Assembly: GCF_964355755.1 (NCBI RefSeq)
Contig: NC_092678.1
Span: forward strand, 24,966,365 to 25,030,364
Source of the DNA: Antedon mediterranea
Lineage: Eukaryota > Echinodermata > Crinoidea > Comatulida > Antedonidae
DNA: 64,000 nt
Direction: 5' to 3'
Of this stretch, positions 47,104-58,305 are shown in pieces. The notes beneath the pieces are model-generated. The model made no database searches. It saw only the letters and a list, made by a program, of their open reading frames with translations, and was not told the origin of the DNA. A program made the translations under genes and the position numbers. Every line of letters begins with the position of its first letter. Positions within the stretch are counted from its first letter, which is position 1.

Positions 47104-50100
47104 TTATGACGTAAGACTGACCTCATAAACCAATGAACTACGAACAGAATAATAATTAAACAGAGAACACGTAAATTCACCAACATCCCTTTCCTGAAAA
47201 TCTTTAATTTGGATCGCAAAACTAGTGACTTGGTCTCCGATTAGTTGATATCGCTCATCTATCATCATCATCTGCTCAAGAGTTGCCCCGGAAGGAGTTC
47301 TCCACATTACGTAACTATGAGGTGACCATTCGTCTACGTCACAATCCATCGTTACGTTCTGACCAATACTCACGTCGTCAAGTAAACGATTCGTTCCGGT
47401 ATTCAGCAAGCTGGGTCCGTTCAAGCCACTGACTGGTTCATCTAAAAGGTAGGTAAATTACCGTGTTTAAACAATATTTCTTTTCATTCATTTAATCACA
47501 TTGTGTTTTCGTAGCCTACTAGATGTATAATCTTCAATTTTCATTTTGTTAACTTTACGTTTAAATATTCGTCATAAATATTTAATCATATTCCCTAGTT
47601 TTAAAAACACCATTAAAAATAGTAAAGCTCTTTAAACTTTATGTGAGTGAATGAAGTGCCCATATATGGACATGATGATATCATATCACTACCATATTTG
47701 TGCATATTACTACCATATATGGGCACATCACATTGTCTTGTCACATAAATAATTTGATAGTGTAGATAGAGCTATAGAACTTACCGAAAGTATCGGCACA
47801 GTTTGGCAATTCTTCATCGACTCCAACTCGTGAGCCAGTGATCTCGTTTCCTTCAAAATCCACGCACCAGCACTCTGGCGCAGTACCCTCGGTACATACA
47901 GGGTGCCAGAAGTAATACATACCAGTTATCAAGCTACATCGTGGGGCTGGTGGCAACACCGAAGGGTCTTCATCGGTCTGGGTAGGCAATGTTAGTAGAT
48001 AGTCTTCTAAAAGTGCGTTTCGTTCTGTCGAGACAGTTCTGTCGGACCTAAGGGCGTTTCGTATTGACGCTGCTTCGTATGAATCGTTTGTCATCAGCGT
48101 AATATGCGCTTCTACTGCTAACAATGATTCTTCGGTACATGGTGTCAAATTGGTTGAAAAAAAAAACACATTAAGACAAAAAATGTAACGTCAATTTGTC
48201 CTCCATAAACAAATGCAATCTACAGTTCTTGTACGGAACGGAAGTCGGTTGATTGTCTGATAAAACAAAAATAAAATAAACAAGAATATTTCTTACAAAA
48301 AACGCTGCTCACTTATTGTTATTGCTAAGGTCAAGTCTGGGGGTCACTTCATCATGCCTAGATACTTCAAGTATCCTATTACAAACAAAAACTTCAATGG
48401 ACTGTTTTGATAATAATTCAATGATTATCTGACAGCGAATTATAGTATATCATGGGACTCATAAATACCAGAATGCTTTGGGATTTGTCGTTCAGACTCT
48501 TTTCCCAGCCGTTTTTTGATTCAACAGGTGGTACCAATAAATTATAGTGGAGTTTCCATTTTAACAAAAATGTCAAAGTGTAGTACTATAAAGCTGCTTG
48601 ATTTCATCTAATGAATGAGTCAACTCGTGTGACGTAGCGGGCTAGAGCAGCAGCGTGAAAACTTTGGATATTACAGTTTTTTTTATATATATGGTGAAGA
48701 ATAATAAGTCTTACTGCAATCCGGCACAAGTCGACCTGTCGGCAACCCACTATTCTTGTCAACACAAATCGTTCTGTAGTAGTGTAAATAAAATGGAAAC
48801 CCCTTAAACAACTTACGTAACTGAAGATAGTTAATGGGTATTGTTCGAATTCACTTGGCTAGCCAACATACGTTTTACTGACGAAATATTCAATATAATC
48901 GTTATGATGTTGTTATAATTTAAACGTTACTAAACTTACCCAGAACGCGGCAAATTTTGCACCAATTCGTAATTACCGTCTGCGTCGCATTTCGGGATAG
49001 CTTCATTGTCAACATTAACCGTCGCACCCAGGTAACTAAGATCAAATTCTAACAGTTTCTTTTTTATATTCTGACGTTCCGCTTCGCATCTGTAAGGTTA
49101 TAGAGATTTCAATCTATCAGCACCTTTTATTTTATACATCTTGTCACATACATCGTCATAAGGTTTAATGCAAATAGCGAGCACAACGCATGATGGGAAA
49201 GGTTTGGGATAAACGACGCGTACGTACGTGAATTGTTGTTTGTACGTACGTGTCGTTTGCTTCAAAACCCTTCCCATCATGCATTGTGAAATGACGTTCC
49301 TCGCGAATTCAAGCTATTTGCGATATAAACCTTATTTCATAGTGCTGTATTCGTTTATGTGTAGACTTTAAACTTAGTGATACTGTTAATATATTGCCTA
49401 ATTGCACATTACCTCGGGTTGTTTCTAAACAGTACAATTGTTTCATGCTGCATTTGGTATAGCGCAGTAAATTTTTGGAACTCTGAAAGAAACAATAATA
49501 ACGTTCATTGATTAGAATAAACACACATCTTATTTTCAATCCTCAAAATGAAAAAAATTAATATACTGACGTCATATATTTTGTGTATTTTTGTTTTGTT
49601 TGCGACAAAGCCTAGCCGCTGAGAACTTAAAAGCCACAAGAGGTGTGAATGGGTTTGTGTCCAAGACGATACTCACTTCAAAAAACATTTATTTGTTCAG
49701 CAATGGCGTATTTTTTTAACAGTATAATATATAGGTGTGTACATTTTTTAAATGAAAACATGGAAATAAGCATATATATATTTACCGTATGGTTGAAGGC
49801 ATTCGCAAATTCGACAACCATTTTCAGTCGTTCTATATCCAAGACTACAATAGACGTTGCAAGCGTTTATCAAACATGCGTGTTTTCCAGCGTAAACTAC
49901 GTAAGAAAAAGAAATGGTACGTTAATGTTGAGCATTGGAATCAGTATCAGTATATAGCTCCGTTCACACCACTAGAACCGTACGCACATCGCAAAGATGT
50001 AAGCCCATTGTAAATTTGACCAATCACGACGCGATAGATTATCCGAACGGGTGTGATTGGTCAACTCAGTTTGTGTTGCGCGCGTACGACATTGCGTTGC

Positions 50101-53100
50101 TTCCCTTGTGGGAACCAAGGTGTAATTTGTAGTCTACCTGTTAATGTTTTGGGTTCAGCTTTGTAGAAGTAATCATGTGACGTGTCCGCTACTTCACATC
50201 TGTATGACCCATTATCTTCTTCCACTACTCGGTCAATATTCAACCATGATGTTGCCGTAGTAGGGTACAATATGTCCTGCACTGTATACCGTTCATCATT
50301 AAAAGAATCGATGGGTACGCCATTTTGTGTCCAAAATATATGCATGTCATCTGATTCAGATATGTTTTGTAAATCGCAATAGAAACTGATAGATTCGTTT
50401 AACTGAACACTGTACTGTCTTTTTTCGTCAGTACTCCCAGGCATTGGAGAACCTAAAGAAAAAGTAGTTGTTTATTTCATGAAAAGAACTTACAACCTAC
50501 ATTGCAATGATGATAATTAATGCATACAAGGACTAGCCGCCTGTTACAAAAATCAATGTCCTGTATAGAATATGCAAAGTTGTTACCTTACTTTGGCACA
50601 TATGGCGTTTCATATGTATAATACATGAGCTCGTATTCAGACAAAAATTGAAACGCCGACTGGTGGACTACCATAAGAAACACTTGGGGTAAGTCTATAA
50701 TCAATGGTACGCAATAGAATATATGGAAATCATGAATAACCAAATACGGTTGTGTTCGCATGGATTGGGGACTGACATATACTGTCAAAAATTCTCTACG
50801 AATAATTCTTGTAAACTAAATTACCTTGACGAGAATACATGGAGCAATCAGGATAGACACTAGAACTCTCGCTGCCAGCAATCGCATCTCCTTGTAAATC
50901 AACACACCAACAAGTTCCTTCAGCTGGTATAAATTGAACAGCTTCATAGTCACCATAAGCATTACAACTTGGTATATGTGTAGCTGAGTTTGATATAATA
51001 TTATATTCTACTTCGCTCAACATTCCCATGAGAATGTGCATATTGTTGGCGTCATTTCCGGTCAACAGGCCTCTTACTCTTTTCCCCGTTCTCCTATATC
51101 CAGCATCCTTAAGTACTCTAAATAGAGCTGTGATCCTTTTTGTTACACACTCCTTGTACGTTACTAAGATCAAGAAAATGTACACACACTTCATTTAAGA
51201 TTTTACAAGGGAGTTCATATCAACTAAGTATCAAGTAATCTTACTTACCACAGTTGGGGTTTTTCTTTCCACTTGGAAAACCTGATTCTTGGTCAACGCA
51301 GAAACACCTTTTAACATAAATTGAGGAGTTGCTATTATTTTAAGATATATAGTGAATATTATGATAAATGATAGAACGTCTTTCTCTCACTGTAGAATTG
51401 TGTCCATGAGTTTATTCAGGAACAATATGTTACGTAAGCATAAAGATAAGCCTTTTAATACTTCTGTACCCTCTAACCTACCCAGCCTCGTGGTTGCATT
51501 GCCTTTCTGTGTAATTTCCATCATCTGAACATTCCGGTATCCATGGATACGGAGAAGTTTTAACGGCAAGATTTTGTCGTTGGTCAATTTCATTTGCAAT
51601 ACGCGTTGATGCGTCAGAACACGTTTCCATGGTTAGTGACTGAAGCTCTTTACAACTACATGTCGGACAACCGGTGGTGACGTCTGTCATGTGACCAATC
51701 GGACAGAAGTCATAGCATCGGTATAAGTTGCAAGTGGGCGCTGCAGGTGTCGGTGGCATCGATGTGGCGAGTGCAGCAGACAGTTCTAAACAAAAAAAAA
51801 TCATTGATATTTAATGTAATTGTAGGCATTCATTAAATTATTTTTGATTTAACAAACTGACAAAGAGTGTGTGTATAAGAAAATACGCTGGATTAAGGTA
51901 ACGTTGAACCTTGGAACTAACATTACACAGTACTTATTCTAGTTCGTACGCATTTCATAATGAGTTTTAGCGAGTTATTTTTCGGCAAAATAAAAGTCGT
52001 GCTTACCACACATTGGAGGCAGAAAATCAGTGTCTAATCCAGAAATCCGATCGACACATTTGCAAGGATTTCTAAAAATGAAAATTGTAAAAAATATAAC
52101 AAAACAAATTTGTAACTTATAGATGTTCAACCACCAGAAATAAGAAGGCTTCAATTAACTCGTATTGGTTTAGTCAACGTTTAGACGGCTCGCGTTTAAA
52201 GTGCGTGTGGCGCTCACGTCAAAGTGCGTGTGGCGCTCGCGTCAAAGTGCGTGTGACGCTCGCGTCCAAGTGCATGCGACGTCCGCGCCACACGCTTTCC
52301 AAAACACGTTTTGATTGCGGAATTCAAAGTTCTTTGATGAAATTGAGAACCTAGTAATAGCATGGTAATACTATTAATATTACACTGAATTGTATACAAA
52401 TTTACTAACTAACCTCGTGCTGTGTCCACATTGCAGTTTATTGTAATGTCCTTGTTGGTCACATGATGGTGGAAAGTCGACTCCTTCTAGGAAATAGCGA
52501 TCGCGCGCAACCTGCTGTCGTACTCGATTTTCTTCCCGTAAACATCTGATTATAAATAAAGGATAATTATATACAAATGTCAATTAACTATTCTGACTAA
52601 TCATTGCTTTAGTTTATGTTATATCATTAGTGACGTAAGGTATTATCACAGCCCTTGTGTCTCATCGGGGGTGTCACTTATCGGGGTGTCATTTATCAGG
52701 GTGTCACTTATCGGGGTGTCATTTACCGGGGTGTCACTTATCAGGGTGTCATTTATCAGGGTGTCACTTATCGGGGTGTCATTTATCAGGGTGTCACTTA
52801 TCGGGGTGTCATTTACCGGGGTGTCACTTATTGGGGTGTCATTTATCAGGGTGTCACTTATCGGGGTGTCATTTATCAGGGTGTCACTTATCGGGGTGTC
52901 ATTTACCGGGGTGTCACTTATTGGGGTGTCATTTATCGGGGTGTCACTTATCAGGGTGTCATTTATCGGGGTGTCATTTACCGGGGTGTCACTTATCAGG
53001 TGTCATAATATCGGGGTGTCATTTATCGGGGTGTCACTTATCAGGGTGTCATTTACCGGGGTGTCACTTATCAGGGTGTCATTTACCGGGGTGTCACTTA

Positions 53101-56100
53101 TCAGGGTGTCATTTATCGGGTGTCATTTACCGGGGTGTCACTTATCAGGGTGTCATTTATCGAGGTGTCATTTACCGAGGTGTCATTTATCAGGTGTCGT
53201 TTATCGGGGTGTCACTTATCAGGGTGGTGTCATATATCGGGGTGTCAATTATCAGGGTGTCATTTACCGGGGTGTCATTTACCGGGGTGTCACTTATCAG
53301 GTGTCATTTATCGGGGTGTCACTTATCGGGGTGTCATTTATCGGGGTGTCACTTATCAGGGTGTCATTTATCGGGGTGTCATTTATCGGGGTGTCACTTA
53401 TCAGGGTGTCATTTATCGGGGTGTCATTTACCGGGGTGTCACTTATTGGGGTGTCATTTATCGGGGTGTCATTTACCGGTGTGTCACTTATCAGGGTGTC
53501 ATTTATCGGGGTTTCATTTACCGGGGTGTCACTTATCAGGGTGTCATTTATCGGGGTTTCATTTACCGGGGTGTCACTTATCAGGGTGTCATTTATCACA
53601 GGGTGTCATTTACCGGGGTGTCACTTATCAGGGTGTCATTTATCGGGGTTTCATTTACCGGGGTGTCACTTATCAGGGTGTCACTTATCAGGGTGTCATT
53701 TATCGGGGTGTCATTTACCGGGGTGTCACTTATCAGGGTGTCATTTATCGGGGTTTCATTTACCGGGGTGTCACTTATCAGGGTGTCATTTATCGGGGTT
53801 TCATTTACCGGGGTGTCACTTATCAGGGTGTCATTTATCACAGGGTGTCATTTACCGGGGTGTCACTTATCAGGGTGTCATTTATCGGGGTTTCATTTAC
53901 CGGGGTGTCACTTATCAGGGTGTCACTTATCAGGGTGTCATTTATCGGGGTTTCATTTACCGGGGTGTCACTTATCAGGGTGTCATTTATCACAGGGTGT
54001 CATTTACCGGGGTGTCACTTATCAGGGTGTCATTTATCGGGGTTTCATATACCGCCGGGGTGTCACTTATCAGGGTGTCACTTATCAGGGTGTCATTTAT
54101 CGGGGTTTCATTTACCGGGGTGTCACTTATCAGGGTGTCATTTACCGGGGTGTCACTTAAATCAGGGTGTCATTTATCGGGGTTTCATTTACCGGGGTGT
54201 CATTTACCGGGGTGTCACTTATCGGGGTGTCATTTACCGGGGTGTCACTTATCAGGGTGTCATTTATCAGGGTGTCACTTATCGGGGTGTCATTTATCAG
54301 GGTGTCACTTATCGGGTGTCATTTACCGGGGTGTCACTTATTGGGGTGTCATTTATCGGGGTGTCACTTATCAGAGTGTCATTTAACGGGGTGTCATTTA
54401 CCGGGGTGTCACTTATCAGGTGTCATAATATCGGGGTGTCATTTATCGGGGTGTCACTTATCAGGGTGTCATTTACCGGGGTGTCACTTATCAGGGTGTC
54501 ATTTACCGGGGTGTCACTTATCAGGGTGTCATTTATCGGGTGTCATTTACCGGGGTGTCACTTATCAGGGTGTCATTTATCGAGGTGTCATTTACCGAGG
54601 TGTCACTTATCAGGGTGTCATTTATCAGGTGTCGTTTATCGGGGTGTCACTTATCAGGGTGGTGTCATATATCGGGGTGTCAATTATCAGGGTGTCATTT
54701 ACCGGGGTGTCATTTACCGGGGTGTCACTTATCAGGTGTCATTTATCGGGGTGTCACTTATCGGGGTGTCATTTATCGGGGTGTCACTTATCAGGGTGTC
54801 ATTTATCGGGGTGTCATTTATCGGGGTGTCACTTATCAGGGTGTCATTTATCGGGGTGTCATTTACCGGGGTGTCACTTATCAGGGTGTCACTTATCAGG
54901 GTGTCATTTATCGGGGTTTCATTTACCGGGGTGTCACTTATCAGGGTGTCATTTATCGGGGTGTCATTTATCGGGGTGTCATTTACCGGGGTGTCACTTA
55001 TCAGGTGTCATTTATCGGGGTGTCACTTATCGGGGTGTTATTTATCGGGGTGTCACTTATCAGGGTGTCATTTATCGGGGTGTCATTTACCGGGGTGTCA
55101 CTTATTGGGGTGTCATTTATCGGGGTGTCATTTACCGGGGTGTCACTTATCAGGGTGTCATTTATCGGGGTTTCATTTATCGGGGTGTCACTTATCAGGG
55201 TGTCATTTATCGGGGTGTCATTTACCGGGGTGTCACTTATTGGGGTGTCACTTATCGGGGTTTCATTTACCGGGGTGTCACTTATCAGGGTGTCATTTAT
55301 CGGGGTGTCATTTACCGGGGTGTCACTTATTGGGGTGTCATTTATCGGGGTGTCATTTACCGGGGTGTCACTTATCAGGGTGTCACTTATCGGGGTTTCA
55401 TTTACCGGGGTGTCACTTATTGGGGTGTCACTTATCGGGGTTTCATTTACCGGGGTGTCACTTATCAGGTGTCATTTATCGGGGTGTCATTTACCGGGGT
55501 GTCACTTATTGGGGTGTCACTTATCAGGGTGTCATTTACCGGGGTGTCACTTATCAGGGTGTCATTTATCGGGGTTTCATTTACCGGGGTGTCACTTATC
55601 AGGTGTCATAATATCGGGGTGTCACTTATCAGGGTGTCATTTATCGGGGTTTCATTTACCGAGGTGTCACTTATCAGGGTGTCATTTATCGGGGTTTCAT
55701 TTACCGGGGTGTCACTTATCAGGGTGTCATTTATCGGGGTTTCATTTACCGGGGTGTCACTTATCAGGTGTCATTTATCGGGGTGAATAATACAAACAAT
55801 ACCTGGTGACAATCAATTCAGTTGGAGTCACTGAAAAAAAACAAACAAAAGATCAGCAAAACACTAGATGATTGATTTCAATCATCAATCAATAATCGAT
55901 CACACTTTAAAGTACACATACGTAATGAGATTTACGCAGGAAAATATTGTAGGCCTATAAACTTAATTAGGGCATATTTATACACAGACGAGCGATAACG
56001 GTAAGCGGAAAACCGCGTAGCTTGTCCCATGTAGAATCTGTGTCTATCCTGAGCGGAAACCGCTCGTCCGCTCCACGTTGTGTGTATAGGCCTATGGTCA

Positions 56101-57610
56101 TAAGGAATAACAGAGATTCTATATTTGTATTACTATACCGTTACCGCTCGTCTGTGTAAATTGGCCTTGCGACTTACCGCAATATGGTGGCTCAAGATAT
56201 GGAATGGTTCCTTCATCTAAGTCAACACAAGAACAGCTATAAATAAATTGAGGAATAATGTCATATCATTTATTTAAAAAATGCTCCCAGGTAACTGGGT
56301 GTTAACTAATGTGAATGTATGGTGGGATAAAAAATAATCATTAACCACGAAAACCGTCGTTACTTATTAAACTTAGTTAGCCTACGGGAATTTCAAACAA
56401 CTCTGTCAAACCATTTCTTTAAGATATAATGAATTCTTACGTGTCGATATCCAAGTCTTCTCCCCAATCTGGACAATCCAATTCTAAAAACCGCCGTCTT
56501 GGTACTAAATAAACAATAGTTTAAACATAATTGAATTCTACACTACTGAATGTGATTGGTCAATTGTTCTTGTGATTTATTTAACAGGTTATGCGATTGG
56601 TCAATTGTTATTGTGATTTATTTTACACGTTATGTGATTGGTGGATTGTGCTTGTGATTTATTTTACACGTTGTATACAATTGGTCAATATTGTTAGCAC
56701 ACGTATGTAATTTTACCTTCTGTCGGTGCTGCGGTCGTCGGACTTGTAAGAAGTGAAACATCATTAACAAACCAGAATTGAATAAGCAGAATGCCGTCAG
56801 AGTCCGCCGGTCCTTGAAAGTTCACCCTTGCTGTTCTTGCAGTCGACACAAACCGTTTACTCTTAGCATCCTCTGCGTTGCATATCACCATGTCTGTTTC
56901 GGTATCGTCTGCCATGGTTATCTTAGGTACGCATGCGTCGTTGGAGTTTGTCGGGAGTAGACCAATGTGACTGATAGCTAGCATAGTTCGTTGACCTTCT
57001 TTGGCGCGAAAGTCGTAAGAACAACTCGTTTCGCCTAATTTAATGTATTCATAAATGACGCCGAATTCTTGCTCATCGACATTGATGCTTCTAGAACATG
57101 ACGGGTTTGCATAAACTGATTCTGATAAATGTGCACTAAAGAAAGAGAAAAGAAAACGCATATAGGCCCACTTCCGCACTTTGGTTGCTTCCGTTATTCT
57201 ACTGCTGGACCACTTTGGAAATCATTGCTTTGGCACTGAAAGTGCAATTCAGTATAAATAAAGAATAAATAATATTAATTCTATTCTCAGTAAAGCTCTG
57301 TCTACACCATCAAACTTTATGTGACAAAAAATGTGATGTGTCCAAATATAATCTAAATACCATATTTAAGCACATCACTACGATATTTGGGCATATCACA
57401 TTTTTTTTGTCAAACAAGTTTGATAGTGTAGACAGAGCTGTAGAATTCACTGAAGGCTTATTTTACAATGAAAATTGTTGAAATCTTACTTTAAGTTAGA
57501 CTGTCGGATTCGTCAAAATTACTCCTATTCTATGAAATATTTGATTCTTCAAACAAAATGTTTCTGCTCACTTACCTTACAGACAACAAAAACAGTATGT
57601 GCAGCAGCAT
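47104..57610 (-). CDS. Gene B: secreted CUB-Tg1-antistasin-Ig multidomain protein, complete
   Basis: Seventeen exons in gene order: 57610-57576, 57135-56717, 56504-56441, 56236-56178, 55830-55803, 52545-52414, 52071-52007, 51785-51482, 51307-51249, 51163-50825, 50452-50138, 49896-49786, 49482-49413, 49089-48940, 48773-48715, 48153-47785, 47441-47104; 2916 nt, 971 aa. Signal peptide (MLLHILFLLS) splices directly to the CUB-like domain (12-151, GVIYEYI, GLLPTNS), with no IGFBP part. Then: half Tg1 lacking Cys1-Cys2 (152-192), Tg1 (202-267), antistasin plus Tg1 (268-388, first part in one exon), long Tg1 (389-501), Ig (502-606, DNGSYRCE), antistasin (607-643, NGCRICEC), Tg1 (667-736), long Tg1 (737-859), Ig (860-971, DVGEFTC). 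Oddities: Tg1 667-736 has lost Cys3 and Cys4, the long Tg1 389-501 has lost Cys3 only, and the exon ending at 48153 is preceded by AA and not AG. An in-frame cryptic acceptor would start it at 48114. It may be active or starting to decay. Confidence 0.87.
47625..47774. mobile_element. MITE family A, copy 9
   Basis: AAGCTC..AAACTTTATGTGA at one end and TTTGATAGTGTAGATAGAGC at the other. In gene B sense it begins about 10 bp after the splice donor of the exon 48153-47785. Confidence 0.82.
49172..49319. mobile_element. MITE family E, copy 1
   Basis: AAATAGCGAGCACAACGCAT at the left pairs with CGCGAATTCAAGCTATTT at the right. Inside, GCATGATGGGAAAGG pairs with CCTTCCCATCATGC and ACGTACGT tracts form the tip. 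A second copy is at 63680-63801. Confidence 0.85.
49957..50120. mobile_element. MITE family B beside gene B Ig exon
   Basis: GCTCCGTTCACACCACTAG at the left and CTTGTGGGAACCAAGG at the right. In gene B sense it starts about 18 bp after the donor of the Ig exon 50452-50138. Confidence 0.82.
52195..52285. repeat. 26-bp tandem repeat, about 3.5 copies
   Basis: GCGTGTGGCGCTCACGTCAA recurs with single-base changes in a gene B intron. It is GC-rich compared with its surroundings. Confidence 0.93.
52657..55785. repeat. 15-bp minisatellite, about 208 copies, gene B intron 5
   Basis: The unit is GGGGTGTCATTTATC with CACTTATC and CATTTACC variants and GGG/AGG polymorphism. Because 15 is a multiple of three, each frame reads a fixed 5-residue cycle (GVSFI, GCHLS, RGVTY), giving frames of up to about 980 codons that shift only at indels. 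They are not genes. The array starts about 17 bp after the donor of the exon 55830-55803 (gene sense). A block at about 52989-53410 is repeated at about 54421-54850. Confidence 0.97.
55972..56167. mobile_element. MITE family D, copy 2
   Basis: GGCATATTTATACACAGACG and GCTCGTCTGTGTAAATTGGCC are the ends; CGGTAAGCGGAAAACCG and GAGCGGAAACCGCTCGTCCG form inner hairpins. It is in gene B intron 4. Confidence 0.8.
56540..56690. repeat. CCAAT-box tandem triplication in gene B intron 2
   Basis: Three copies of a unit of about 52 bp containing TGTGATTGGTCAATTGTT and TTGTGATTTATTTTACACG. ATTGG/CCAAT occurs once per unit. Confidence 0.9.
57293..57440. mobile_element. MITE family A, copy 10
   Basis: AAGCTCTGTCTACACCATC and TTTGATAGTGTAGACAGAGC give a near-perfect terminal inverted repeat. 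It lies in gene B intron 1. Confidence 0.9.
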
Positions 57611-58305
57611 CTTGCAATCTGTTTCGTTCAAAGGTTAGTCGAGGAATAAAGTCAGCTTACTGCTGAGTGATACTATAAACGCAGACCCGGTGGTACCACG
57701 TACCATATTATGCTGCCTTGATAGCGTGCCTTGCACGATACGCTCTCGTTTGCAACAACAACATCCCAAGGAAATACGACGTCTCAATAACAATGAAGCT
57801 ATAGCTCCAGGCAACGATACGATACGGTATAATATATCTCAATAACATCATTAATCCGATCTCCTGATGTAATATCAATACCATACATGACACCATTCAC
57901 GGCGCGCTCAAATCTTGATGAAAACGAATGTGTCTTTTTGTACGCGCGCGTATACTTTGTGTCGCACATGGTATGGTCCACGAACAAAACAGGATCATTG
58001 TTATCCGTTAATTGAAAGGATGTAATCATTTAATAATATTGAATTGGTCTTTAAAAATATATATCGTGTGTTTTTATGGCTTATCAAAAATTAAATTGCG
58101 TTCAGGGTCGCGGATCATAACCGGAAATAATAAAGCACACGTTATTATTGTAAGGTCACCTCAGTTGTTGTTTAGAAGGATATAGCGTGGTGATAGATAA
58201 TGTACCCGGTAGGTTGTGTTGGAACACTTCCGTTATTAAACCTTCTTAACAGGCGTACAAAAGACGGTCATTAGCCCGTAGACCATCGTCAGGCATCTAG
58301 CCACT
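57611..58305. promoter_or_regulatory. Head-to-head intergenic region of genes B and C
   Basis: Only 695 bp separate the start codons of divergently transcribed genes B and C, so both promoters must lie in or near this segment. It holds no MITE or minisatellite, unlike nearly every neighbouring interval. ACCGGAAAT (ETS-like) at about 58117 and AAGGTCACC (nuclear-receptor half-site-like) at about 58153 are visible, but such short matches are weak evidence. Confidence 0.5.

Noticed and set aside
49649..50132. Plus-strand open frames overlapping gene B
   Set aside because: They are antisense to the second antistasin exon (49896-49786) and run into a MITE B.
52655..55790. Open frames up to about 980 codons with GCHLSGCHLP or GVSFIGVSL repeats on the plus strand, and DTPINDT repeats on the minus strand
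   Set aside because: By-product of a 15-bp minisatellite inside gene B intron 5; no start context, splice logic or non-repeat sequence supports a protein.
47104..57610. Gene B as a plain pseudogene
   Set aside because: Seventeen exons keep an uninterrupted frame of 971 codons. The only lesions are one acceptor base with an in-frame substitute and cysteine changes, so decay is possible but not shown.
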